Positions 32,411-40,134 of a stretch of DNA of 55,727 nt are shown piece by piece. Made by a program: the position numbers and the translations under genes. Below the pieces are notes generated by a model. That model saw only the letters and a program-made list of their open reading frames with translations. It did no database searches and was not told the DNA's origin. Location of the stretch: positions 13,711 to 69,437 of the forward strand of contig FR903543.1 in NCBI GenBank assembly GCA_000438075.1, given 5' to 3'. Source of the stretch: Clostridium sp. CAG:609. Lineage in GTDB: Bacteria; Bacillota_I; Bacilli_A; RF39; UBA660. Positions within the stretch are counted from its first letter, which is position 1, and each line of letters starts with the position of its first letter.

Positions 32411-34573
32411 TTATTCTTTATTCTTTGGTTTTTCTTTCTTTTCTGGTTTTGGTAAACATTCTTTACGAGAAAGATTTAATCTTCCACGATTATCATAACC
32501 TAGAGATTTAACCATGATTTCATCACCAACGCTGAACATATCACTTGGCTTTTCTACTCTTTCCCAGGCAAGTTGAGATACGTGTACTAATCCTTCACAT
32601 CCAGGCCAAAGTTCTACAAAACAACCAAAATCTTCAACTTTTGTTATTTTTCCAGTATAAGTTTTTCCTTCTTCAACTTCACGAATTACATCAAGTATCA
32701 TTTGTTTAGTCTTAGCGATTATATCTTTATCTGTGTGATAAATTATTACTCTACCATCATCTTCAAGATCAACTTTAACAGCATCTTTATCATTTACTGT
32801 TGCTACATTTGATGCTTCAAGAATAATTTTAGTAATCATTTCTCCACCCTTACCAATGATATCTCTTATCTTTTCTGGGTCAACATTAAATGTTTCAATC
32901 TTTGGTGCATATTTACTTACTTCTTTACGTGGTTCTGGAATAGCACTTTCCATAACATCTAGGATTTCCATACGAGCTTTTTTAGCTTGAGCAAGTGCTT
33001 CACCTAAAATTTCTTTTGTTACACCTTTTATTTTAATATCCATTTGAAGTGCTGTGATTCCTTCGCGTGTACCTGCTACTTTAAAGTCCATATCTCCCAT
33101 ATGATCTTCAAGTCCTTGAATATCAGTGAGAATTGTATATTTGCTTCCATCTGGACTAGTGATAAGTCCCATTGCTATACCTGCTACTGGAGCTTTAATT
33201 GGAACACCTGCTGCCATTAAGCTTAAACATCCTGAACAAATTGTTGCTTGACTAGATGAACCATTACTTTCTAGAACCTCACTAACAACACGAATTGTGT
33301 ATGGGAATTCTTCTTCAGATGGAATTACTTGAGCTAATGCTCTTTCACCTAAAGCACCATGGCCAATTTCTCTTCTTCCTGGAGAACCATATCTTCCTAC
33401 TTCACCAACTGAGAATTGTGGGAAGTTATAATGAAGCATGAATCTTTTTGTGTCTTCAATTCCAAGTCCATCAAGAATTTGATGTTCACCTAGAGCACCT
33501 AGAGTAGTTGTTGCTAAAACTTGGGTTTCTCCTCTTGAGAAAAGGGCTGAACCATGAGTTCTTGCAAGTAAATCAACACCAGCATAAAGTGGTCTAATTT
33601 CATCCATTCTTCTACCATCTGGTCTAATATGTTCATCAGTAATTAAACGTCTTACTTCTCCGCCTTCAATTAAATGAAGTACTTTACTTACTTGAGCAAG
33701 TTTATTTGCTTTATCTTCATCTTCAGCATAAATTTTATCAAAATGAGCCATAGTATTTTCTTTAACTTCATCAATTTTAGCATATTTTTCTAACTTATCT
33801 TTAATTTGAATAGCGGCAAGCATATCAGCTGTTGCATAGTCTCTTACAGCTGATTCAATTTCAGAATCAATTTCTGCCTTAGGTAGTTCAACTTTTTCTA
33901 CCCCAATTTCATCAATAATACTTTGTTCAAATTCACATAACTTCTTTATATTTTCATGAGCAAACATTAATGCATCAAGCATTAATTCTTCACTTACTTC
34001 TTTAGAGCCAGCTTCAACCATACATATTGCATCCTTAGTTCCTGCTACTGTTAGGTGAAGTTCACTTATTTCATTTTGTTCTGCAGTTGGATTAATAACA
34101 AACTTACCATCAACTAAACCAACTATAACTCCTGCTACAGGTCCATCAAATGGAATATTTGATATACCTAAACAAAGTGATGAACCAAATAATGCAGTCA
34201 TTTCTGGTGAATTATCTTGATCAACAGATAATATTGTGTTAATTACTTGAATTTCATTTCTTAAGTTTTCATCAAACATAGGTCTAATAGGTCTATCAAT
34301 TAATCTAGCAGCTAGTGTTGCAGCATCACTTGGACGACCTTCTCTTTTAATAAATCCACCAGGAATTTTACCTACGGAATATAATCTTTCTTGATATAAA
34401 ACTTGAAGTGGAAAGAAATCTTGTGATACTGGTGTTTTTCCCATTACACAAACAGATAATACTGCAGTGTCTCCATATCTTACAAGTACTGCTCCGTTTG
34501 TTTGTTTTGCTAGTTCTCCAGCTTCTACTACTAGCTCTCTTCCATCAAAATCTAATTTAAATACTTTTTTCAT
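32411..34573 (-). CDS. pnp: Polynucleotide phosphorylase
   Basis: About 720 residues. A phosphorolytic 3'-5' exoribonuclease of mRNA decay. Two RNase PH domains (FSRGETQVLATTTLG and DHMGDMDFKVAGT in the second) flank a helical domain. Then come KH (IRDIIGKGGEMITKI) and S1 (GKITKVEDFGCFVELWPGCEGLVHVSQL) RNA-binding domains. The frame opens two codons earlier, but AAAGG touches that ATG; the ATG six bases further has proper spacing. Downstream of rpsO as in most bacteria. Confidence 0.97.
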   Translation of the reverse strand: MKKVFKLDFDGRELVVEAGELAKQTNGAVLVRYGDTAVLSVCVMGKTPVSQDFFPLQVLYQERLYSVGKIPGGFIKREGRPSDAATLAARLIDRPIRPMFDENLRNEIQVINTILSVDQDNSPEMTALFGSSLCLGISNIPFDGPVAGVIVGLVDGKFVINPTAEQNEISELHLTVAGTKDAICMVEAGSKEVSEELMLDALMFAHENIKKLCEFEQSIIDEIGVEKVELPKAEIDSEIESAVRDYATADMLAAIQIKDKLEKYAKIDEVKENTMAHFDKIYAEDEDKANKLAQVSKVLHLIEGGEVRRLITDEHIRPDGRRMDEIRPLYAGVDLLARTHGSALFSRGETQVLATTTLGALGEHQILDGLGIEDTKRFMLHYNFPQFSVGEVGRYGSPGRREIGHGALGERALAQVIPSEEEFPYTIRVVSEVLESNGSSSQATICSGCLSLMAAGVPIKAPVAGIAMGLITSPDGSKYTILTDIQGLEDHMGDMDFKVAGTREGITALQMDIKIKGVTKEILGEALAQAKKARMEILDVMESAIPEPRKEVSKYAPKIETFNVDPEKIRDIIGKGGEMITKIILEASNVATVNDKDAVKVDLEDDGRVIIYHTDKDIIAKTKQMILDVIREVEEGKTYTGKITKVEDFGCFVELWPGCEGLVHVSQLAWERVEKPSDMFSVGDEIMVKSLGYDNRGRLNLSRKECLPKPEKKEKPKNKE

Positions 34574-34589
34574 ATACATCCTTTCTAAA

Positions 34590-34620
34590 ACAAAAAGACA
34601 CTAAAAACAAGTGCCCTTTT
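34590..34620 (-). terminator. Imperfect terminator/processing hairpin between rpsO and pnp
   Basis: AAAAGGGCACT...AGTGTCTTTTT stem with one mismatch, followed by T on the minus strand. It may terminate partially or act as a processing site, as in the rpsO-pnp region of other bacteria. Confidence 0.55.
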
Positions 34621-34622
34621 AA

Positions 34623-34892
34623 TTATTTTCTTAAATTTAATTTTTTAATTACTTCTCTATAACTTACTACATCATTTTTCTTTAAGTAGTCTAGTAATTT
34701 TTTACGACGACCAACTTTCATAAGTAGACCTCTTTTTGAATGATAGTCATGCTTATGTTCTTTTAAATGTTCAGTTAAGTTATTGATTTCATTTGTAAGA
34801 ATTGCGATTTGTACTTCAGTTGAACCACAATCGTTTTTTGATTTAGCAAATTCTTTAATTATTTTTGCTTTTTCTTCTTTCATTAATGCCAT
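34623..34892 (-). CDS. rpsO: 30S ribosomal protein S15
   Basis: 89 residues, full length. GSTEVQIAILTNEINNLTEHL and HKHDYHSKRGLLMKVGRRKKLLDYL are diagnostic. GGGAGG before the ATG. Own promoter and structured leader. Confidence 0.98.
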   Translation of the reverse strand: MALMKEEKAKIIKEFAKSKNDCGSTEVQIAILTNEINNLTEHLKEHKHDYHSKRGLLMKVGRRKKLLDYLKKNDVVSYREVIKKLNLRK

Positions 34893-34917
34893 AATATTTT
34901 TCCTCCCACTTTCATAA

Positions 34918-34958
34918 TTGGTTTAATCATAGTAATGATTTGGAGATATCAAAACCAA
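34918..34958 (-). promoter_or_regulatory. rpsO leader structure
   Basis: TTGGTTT (minus strand) pairs with AAACCAA around an inner AATCAT/ATGATT hairpin, directly before the rpsO ribosome-binding site. The position and branched shape fit S15 autoregulatory leaders; the specific class is not assigned. Confidence 0.45.
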
Positions 34959-34976
34959 GAATAAACTTCTTCTTAT

Positions 34977-35005
34977 ATTATAATTTAAAACTCACTCTTT
35001 TGCAA
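34977..35005 (-). promoter_or_regulatory. Promoter of rpsO
   Basis: The -35 TTGCAA (35000-35005), 17-base spacer, consensus -10 TATAAT (rc of 34977-34982), just after the rplT stop. Confidence 0.8.
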
Positions 35006-35012
35006 GCACTAT

Positions 35013-35552
35013 TTATTTTAAAGATGCAAGTAATTCATCTTTTTTCATTGTAGAGTAACCTTTTACTCCTTTTTCTTTAGCAAGTGCTTTTAATTCTGCT
35101 AAAGTCTTTGTACTTAAATCTTCTTTTTCAGTCTTTTTTGTTTCTTTCTTTTCAACTTTTTCTGTTTTTACTTCTTTTTTAGTAGATACAACTTCACCAT
35201 TTAAAGCTTTTTTTGCAGTTTCAACTAATGCTGTAAATGATTTAGGATCATCAATTGCCATTTCTGATAACATTTTTCTGTTGATTTCAATACCTGATTT
35301 AGCTAAACCATTTATAAATTTAGAATAACTGATTTCATTTTCTCTACATGCAGCATTGATTCTTGTAATCCATAATTTTCTGAAATTTCTTTTATTTTGT
35401 CTTCTGTCTCTATATGCATAAGCTCCACTATGAAAAACTTGTTCTTGTGCAGTCTTATATAATCTGTGTTTACTTCCAAAGTAACCTTTTGCTTCTTTTA
35501 AAACTTTTCTTCTTCTGTTTTTTGAAACATTTCCACCTTTAACTCTTGCCAT
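35013..35552 (-). CDS. rplT: Ribosomal protein L20 with C-terminal SAP/Rho-N-like domain
   Basis: A 179-residue L20. Residues 1-118 are a normal L20 (MARVKGGNVSKNRRRKVLK, RDRRQNKRNFRKLWITRINAA). Then follows a lysine/glutamate-rich linker (about 122-145) and a helix-extended-helix unit beginning LSTKTLAELKALAKEKGVKG and ending KDELLASLK, which looks like a SAP or Rho N-terminal nucleic-acid-binding motif. Standard L20 ends near residue 118. The extension is in frame with no stop, so it is a fused domain. Third gene of infC-rpmI-rplT; L20 is expected to repress this operon through the leader. Confidence 0.95.
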   Translation of the reverse strand: MARVKGGNVSKNRRRKVLKEAKGYFGSKHRLYKTAQEQVFHSGAYAYRDRRQNKRNFRKLWITRINAACRENEISYSKFINGLAKSGIEINRKMLSEMAIDDPKSFTALVETAKKALNGEVVSTKKEVKTEKVEKKETKKTEKEDLSTKTLAELKALAKEKGVKGYSTMKKDELLASLK

Positions 35553-35570
35553 ATTATTTCACCTCCATGA

Positions 35571-35765
35571 TTAGATAACAGATTTTAATCTGCTACTATC
35601 TCCTTTTGCTAACGTACCTTTATTACGTCTTTGTCTTACTGCTTTTGCTGTATCTTTTCCAGTTTTATGGTTACTTCCTGACTTCATATAAGTTAGAGAA
35701 CCATTTTTTTTCTTATTAAACACTTTACTACTTGACTTATGTGTTTTTTGTTTACATTTTGCCAT
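35571..35765 (-). CDS. rpmI: 50S ribosomal protein L35
   Basis: 64 residues, normal length and basic: MAKCKQKTHKSSSKVFNKK then a GSNHKTGKDTAKAVRQRR core. Shares one base with the infC stop and precedes rplT. Confidence 0.97.
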   Translation of the reverse strand: MAKCKQKTHKSSSKVFNKKKNGSLTYMKSGSNHKTGKDTAKAVRQRRNKGTLAKGDSSRLKSVI

Positions 35766-36310
35766 TATTTCTTACCTTCTCCTTTTTTTGGTGCTAAAAT
35801 CATCGCTATTTGTCTTCCATCTACTTTTGGTTCAGTCTCAACTATTGATACTTCACTTAAAGCTTCTGCAAATCTAAGTAATACTTCCTTACCTAGTTCT
35901 GGTCTTGCCATTTGACGACCTTTAAAACGGATAAATGCTCTGATTTTATGTCCTTTTTCAAGATATTCTTGTGCATTTTTTCTTCTTGTTTCAAAGTCTC
36001 CAACATCAATGGTAACTGAAAGACGATATTCTTTCATCTCTTTATTTGCTTCTCTTGCTTTCTTTTGGCTTTCTTTTAATTTCTTTTGTTTTTCATAACG
36101 GTATTTGTTATAATCCATTATCTTTGTAACAGGTGGTACCCCATTACCATTCATTAAAACTAAATCCAAACCAGCGTAATTTGCAAGTGTAAGAGCATCT
36201 TTAATATTCTTTAAGCCCATTTTTTCGCCATTTGGCCCGATTACCATCACTTCTTGAAACTTAATTCCCTCATTGATTGGTAGTTCATTACTATCAAACT
36301 TTGCTATAAT
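35765..36310 (-). CDS. infC: Translation initiation factor IF-3, ATT start
   Basis: About 181 residues. Both IF3 domains are present: LPINEGIKFQEVMVIGPNG...GLDLVLMNGNGVPPVTKIMDY (N) and KMKEYRLSVTID-type start of the C domain, then HKIRAFIRFKGRQMARPELG. The longest ATG frame begins 17 codons upstream but would run through the leader attenuator. GGAGGTG sits five bases before ATT at 36308-36310, and IF-3 genes classically use ATT/ATA starts, allowing autoregulation by IF-3 discrimination. I therefore start at that ATT. Confidence 0.92.
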   Translation of the reverse strand: MIAKFDSNELPINEGIKFQEVMVIGPNGEKMGLKNIKDALTLANYAGLDLVLMNGNGVPPVTKIMDYNKYRYEKQKKLKESQKKAREANKEMKEYRLSVTIDVGDFETRRKNAQEYLEKGHKIRAFIRFKGRQMARPELGKEVLLRFAEALSEVSIVETEPKVDGRQIAMILAPKKGEGKK

Positions 36311-36457
36311 AAGCACCTCCATATTATTAAAAAATGAATACTTATTCAGTATCCATTCCAAAAAAATCCATTAAACTTATTTAATAATCTTTGGCTTTTA
36401 TACCCATTACTTTTTGCAATCGGGTGGATACTAAATCTCTTTCCTTTTTCTCATAAC
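36311..36457 (-). promoter_or_regulatory. L20-type leader of infC-rpmI-rplT
   Basis: This leader of about 147 bases contains two mutually exclusive pairings. AGTATCCA (rc of 36425-36432) can pair with TGGATACT, which forms the 5' arm of a terminator hairpin before infC. This is the architecture of the L20-controlled transcription attenuator of Bacillus subtilis: excess L20 favours termination. A further ACCCGATT/AATGGGT pairing lies in the upstream half. Confidence 0.75.
36327..36356 (-). terminator. Leader attenuator before infC
   Basis: ATGGATACT/AGTATTCAT stem (36348-36356 with 36334-36342, one G-U pair), 5-base loop, then six T on the minus strand. Its 5' arm competes with the upstream AGTATCCA segment. 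Confidence 0.75.
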
Positions 36458-36463
36458 AATCAT

Positions 36464-36492
36464 ATTTTACACTATTATTATATGTTTGTCAA
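36464..36492 (-). promoter_or_regulatory. Promoter of infC operon
   Basis: Consensus -35 TTGACA (rc of 36487-36492), 17-base spacer ending TG, -10 TAAAAT (rc of 36464-36469). Confidence 0.85.
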
Positions 36493-36572
36493 ATATTTTT
36501 TATACTTTTTTATACTTGTCATTATTTTTTTGTATTTTTTGAGAATTTTTTAAGTGTTAACAACATTTTATA

Positions 36573-37733
36573 TTATATCTGGCTATTTCTTGTTCTTTTA
36601 ATTTCTTTATCACTAATTATTTCAACTAAGTTACAAGTTGGAAGCTCATTATAAGCATTTATGTATCTTAATAAATCATTTATATTATTTATTTTTTTAG
36701 TATTTCTAATTGTTTTTATTTCACTATATATAAATATTAAACTTCTTTTTAATTCATTATTATCTGTAGTATTAATTAATTCTTCAAGAGTATTATCAAT
36801 ACCTGAAACTGTAGATAAGTAACCATTTATTTTTTTATTATTTATAAAACCATATCTTATTTGTACTTTAATTAAAGCTTTTATATCTCCGATTTTTATT
36901 AATGCATCTTCAAGTTTTGAAATCATTTCACAATCTATATCATTATATATAGTATAAACTTCTAAGTTTAAGATATTTAAAATAGTTTCAGCATCTTTTT
37001 TAGCAATACTTCTTTTAATCATTAAATCTATAAATTCTTCATAACTTATTCCCTTTATAGTATTAAGATAATAAATTACATCTTCTTTTGAATATTTTGA
37101 AAGAATAACTCTTTCTATTTTTTCGATATTTATATTTGGAATTGTTGCAAATTCTAGTAATTCATTTAATATATCTCCATTTTTTATAGCTGCATTTAAA
37201 AGTCTTTCTACATTAGCTTTCTTTACATCTTTAGCAAACTTAGCAAAATAACTGCCATTACCATTTTTTTTAGCATACTTTATTAAAGCATTTTCAAGAT
37301 TTTCTACATTAGCACCTTTTACAAATTTGGCAAATAAATATATTATTTCTGGCTTGCATTTAGTTACTGCTTTTTCTAACTTTTTAATGTTTGCACCATC
37401 TACATCACGAGCAAATTCATAAATTAATTGTTCACTATATCCATTTATAATTGCATCTTCACATTTACTTATATTTGCATAAGGGCATTTTTTAGCATAA
37501 TCTATAATAAACTTACTTTCTCTATAATTTAATATAGCATCCTCCATTTTTTCAAGATTTAATCCATTATTCTTATAATGATTTATAAATGCTATTATTT
37601 TTAAAGGATTAGTTTCGATAAATTCGCCTTCTAAGTCAGTTAAGGTTATTACCCCTTGTTCTAATAAGGAATCTAATATTTCAAATAATCTTTCATTTTC
37701 AATATAGCTTGTTATCAATGTTTTAATATTCAT
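36573..37733 (-). CDS. Alpha-helical repeat protein, unknown function
   Basis: About 386 residues. From residue 60 to 210 a unit of roughly 35-40 residues repeats, with the pattern L-I-Y-x-F-A-x-x-V-x-G-A-N-I-x-x-L-E-x-A-[IV]. Examples: FARDVDGANIKKLEKAV, FAKFVKGANVENLENAL, FAKDVKKANVERLLNAA. It is predicted to form a solenoid for protein binding. The rest is helical without recognised motifs. Start set at MNIKTLITSY (GGAG eight bases upstream) rather than six codons earlier. Stands alone with a consensus promoter, next to the toxin-like locus. Confidence 0.7.
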   Translation of the reverse strand: MNIKTLITSYIENERLFEILDSLLEQGVITLTDLEGEFIETNPLKIIAFINHYKNNGLNLEKMEDAILNYRESKFIIDYAKKCPYANISKCEDAIINGYSEQLIYEFARDVDGANIKKLEKAVTKCKPEIIYLFAKFVKGANVENLENALIKYAKKNGNGSYFAKFAKDVKKANVERLLNAAIKNGDILNELLEFATIPNINIEKIERVILSKYSKEDVIYYLNTIKGISYEEFIDLMIKRSIAKKDAETILNILNLEVYTIYNDIDCEMISKLEDALIKIGDIKALIKVQIRYGFINNKKINGYLSTVSGIDNTLEELINTTDNNELKRSLIFIYSEIKTIRNTKKINNINDLLRYINAYNELPTCNLVEIISDKEIKRTRNSQI

Positions 37734-37781
37734 AATTTTTTCTCCATTCAATTAATCAAATATATCTTTGACTGGTTATTT

Positions 37782-37810
37782 ATTTTACTCTAGTTCTAAT
37801 GAATTGTCAA
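37782..37810 (-). promoter_or_regulatory. Promoter of helical-repeat gene
   Basis: Consensus -35 TTGACA (rc of 37805-37810), 17-base spacer, -10 TAAAAT (rc of 37782-37787). Confidence 0.8.
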
Positions 37811-37814
37811 ATTT

Positions 37815-39164
37815 TTATAAAAACATGGTCATATATAAAGGTAAATACACAATATCTCCGTTTACTTCAAGGTCTTTTGTGTGAAGAACATATCTTGTTC
37901 CAACATTTTTCTTATATTTTTTCTTGAATCTATCTATTGAAGTATGTTTTTTGTAATTACTTGATTTTACTTCGATTGGATTTATTTTTTTATCTTGAAC
38001 AATTAGAAAATCAACTTCCATATTATTTTCTACGATATCATTATCATTTTTGCTATAATAAAATAGTTCATAACCATTTGCTTTTAAAGTTTGAGCAACA
38101 TAGTTTTCCATAATCATACCTTCATTAACATTAAGTTTATCAAATAATATAGCTTTGTATATTTCATTATCTACGAATGGTTTATTAATAAAAGCTTGAG
38201 TTACTAGAAGTCCTACATCTGATTGATAACACTTATAATTACTTTCTTCTTTAGTTAGTGACAAGCCAGCACTTGGATCAGTTACATTGTGACATAGATT
38301 TACTATCTTTGCTTCATCAAGCCATACTAGTTCACTTTCATAATTTTGATTTCTAGCATTTTTATCAATTGATGATATTTTATATTTCTTGCTACCATTT
38401 GATAATTGTCCAGGTATATTATCATATATATTAAGGATTTTTTTGCTATTTGTACCATGTTTATTAATATCATCATGATATAAACTTAATATATTTCTTT
38501 TTATTTCATCAACACGGTCAAAACTTTTTGTGTTTATGTACTCTGCTATTGCTTGAGGCATTCCTCCAACAAGAATGTAAGTCCTAAAATCTTTCATTAT
38601 TCTTTTGTGTGCTATATCTACTTTTTTCTTATTAATATAACAATCTCTTAAGAATGGAATTGTAGCATTGTCATTAAGAGTCCACAAGAATTCTTCAAAG
38701 TCTAGTGGATACATGTTTATTTTTCTTTCTTCAGATGGAATAAGTATGTTTTCTACATTTTTCTTAATTGATATTAATGAACCTGTTTCTAGGTAATCGT
38801 ATCTTCCATCTGCAACTAAATACTTAATCATTGATCTTGCTTCAGGGCAAAATTGAACTTCATCAAATATTATTAATGATTTTCTTACAGGTAAAACTTT
38901 ACCATAGAATGATTGTAGTTTTTGTAGGATTAAATCAATATCGCTTCGTTCATTTATAAACAAATCTTTTATTTCATTTGGAGCGATATTGAAATCTATT
39001 ATAAGATAATTTTCATATTCATTTTTAGCAAATAGTTCAACAATTGTACTTTTTCCAATACGTCTTGCTCCTTCGATAAGTAGTGCAGTTTTACCATCGC
39101 TATTTTTTTTCCATTCAACCAATTTGTCATATATTTTTCTTTTAAAATACATTTTATTATCCAT
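37815..39164 (-). CDS. AAA ATPase with DUF4143 (AAA_14 family)
   Basis: A 449-residue ATPase. Walker A GARRIGKSTIVELFAK (about 32-47), Walker B SLIIFDEVQFCPEARS, sensor-like LETGSLIS, then MYPLDFEEFLW and the C-terminal DUF4143 nuclease-like region (NYVAQTLKANGYELFYYSK, EVDFLIVQDKKINPIEVKSS). The E-V-D...E-V-K pattern is that of a PD-(D/E)XK fold. Function of the family is unknown; members are frequent in accessory regions. Start has AAGGA before ATG. Its promoter is embedded in a three-copy repeat array. Confidence 0.85.
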   Translation of the reverse strand: MDNKMYFKRKIYDKLVEWKKNSDGKTALLIEGARRIGKSTIVELFAKNEYENYLIIDFNIAPNEIKDLFINERSDIDLILQKLQSFYGKVLPVRKSLIIFDEVQFCPEARSMIKYLVADGRYDYLETGSLISIKKNVENILIPSEERKINMYPLDFEEFLWTLNDNATIPFLRDCYINKKKVDIAHKRIMKDFRTYILVGGMPQAIAEYINTKSFDRVDEIKRNILSLYHDDINKHGTNSKKILNIYDNIPGQLSNGSKKYKISSIDKNARNQNYESELVWLDEAKIVNLCHNVTDPSAGLSLTKEESNYKCYQSDVGLLVTQAFINKPFVDNEIYKAILFDKLNVNEGMIMENYVAQTLKANGYELFYYSKNDNDIVENNMEVDFLIVQDKKINPIEVKSSNYKKHTSIDRFKKKYKKNVGTRYVLHTKDLEVNGDIVYLPLYMTMFL

Positions 39165-39187
39165 TTTGATTCCTTCTTTCTAGCTTC

Positions 39188-39216
39188 ATTTTACTACACA
39201 TTTCACATTTTGACAA
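39188..39216 (-). promoter_or_regulatory. Promoter of DUF4143 ATPase gene
   Basis: The -35 TTGTCA (rc of 39211-39216), 17-base spacer, -10 TAAAAT (rc of 39188-39193). The -35 and half of the spacer lie within the first of three direct repeats. Confidence 0.65.
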
Positions 39217-39285
39217 GATAATTTACCTCGATTTTAACAATTTGACGACATAAAGCACCCCTAAATTTAACGTTTTGACGATATA
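39201..39285. repeat. Three 20-bp operator-like direct repeats
   Basis: Copies at 39201-39220, 39233-39252 and 39266-39285 share the minus-strand form TAT-N-T-Y-GTCAAA-N2-GT-N-AAA. Start-to-start distances are 32 and 33 bases, close to three helical turns. They fill the gap between the kinase-like gene and the ATPase promoter. Likely binding sites for a dimeric or oligomeric regulator; not a CRISPR because the gaps are only 12-13 bases. Confidence 0.65.
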
Positions 39286-39286
39286 A

Positions 39287-40126
39287 CTATCTTATTCTTA
39301 CTCTGCTTTTACCTATTACTTCTTTGATATAATCTAGAGAATCCGCTATATTTACGTTTTTATCTTCACTATATATTTTGCTTATATTATCAAGTAATTC
39401 TTTATTTAATCCAATATTACTTAAGTATTCAAAATATTTATTTGCTTCTTCTACACTTAGTTTGTGAAAGTCAATATTACTTAGAAAATTTAGAACCATG
39501 ATAATATAACAATAAAGGTCTGTATCCATACTTGGTATGTAATCTGCTCCACAAGTAAATGTTTCAACCTTTTTATATTTTTTAAATCCATCTAACGGAG
39601 TTAAATAACTTAAGTATTTTGAACCAAATTTTAAATTTCCATCGATACTACATGAATCTAGATCAACCACTGATACTTCTTTTGAATCTAGATTTACAAT
39701 GAAATTTTTTTCATGCAAGTCATTAATAAAGAAGTCTGGCATTTGATTTTTAATTCTTAGCTCTTTCATTTTTTCTAAGATATTACCTACTTTTTTTAAT
39801 GCATTAATTTTTAAGTCAATTGATACATCACTATCTAAGTATTCTTCTAGGGTTACTCCTTTTACATAAGGCATTGTAAAACCTACTATTTTTTTATCAA
39901 TAGTTATTATTTTTTCAGGTAACACTAATTCTTTAATACTTTTTAGGGATTGATCATCTGCTAGAGAATGAATGGTAAATAATTTATTACTAAAGTAGTC
40001 TCCGCTAGTTCTTCTAAATAATTTGATTGCTTTATCATTAACTAAGGCTATGTCGCCTTCAGATGTAACCATACTTAAATAATGCATGTTGTATATTTCT
40101 TCTTTTGTAAAATTTCTAACTTCCAT
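39287..40126 (-). CDS. Protein-kinase-like protein (putative antitoxin partner)
   Basis: A 279-residue kinase-fold protein. DIALVNDKAIKLFRR provides the N-lobe lysine, GFTMPYVKGVTLEEYL the hinge, FFINDLHEKNFIVN the catalytic loop with Asp and Asn, and VSVVDLDSCSI the metal-binding Asp (DLD in place of DFG). Catalytic residues look intact. It sits eight bases after an AbiEii-like nucleotidyltransferase gene in the same transcript, so it may phosphorylate or neutralise that protein. This is inference from position. GGGGGAA precedes the ATG. Confidence 0.7.
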   Translation of the reverse strand: MEVRNFTKEEIYNMHYLSMVTSEGDIALVNDKAIKLFRRTSGDYFSNKLFTIHSLADDQSLKSIKELVLPEKIITIDKKIVGFTMPYVKGVTLEEYLDSDVSIDLKINALKKVGNILEKMKELRIKNQMPDFFINDLHEKNFIVNLDSKEVSVVDLDSCSIDGNLKFGSKYLSYLTPLDGFKKYKKVETFTCGADYIPSMDTDLYCYIIMVLNFLSNIDFHKLSVEEANKYFEYLSNIGLNKELLDNISKIYSEDKNVNIADSLDYIKEVIGKSRVRIR

Positions 40127-40134
40127 AGTTCCCC

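Noticed and set aside
36311..36361. Upstream ATG start for infC
   Set aside because: It would place the attenuator hairpin inside the coding region and has no ribosome-binding site. The ATT start has GGAGGTG at proper spacing.
39201..39285. CRISPR array
   Set aside because: Only three repeats with 12-13 base gaps and degenerate sequence; no cas genes in the window. Operator-like repeats fit better.
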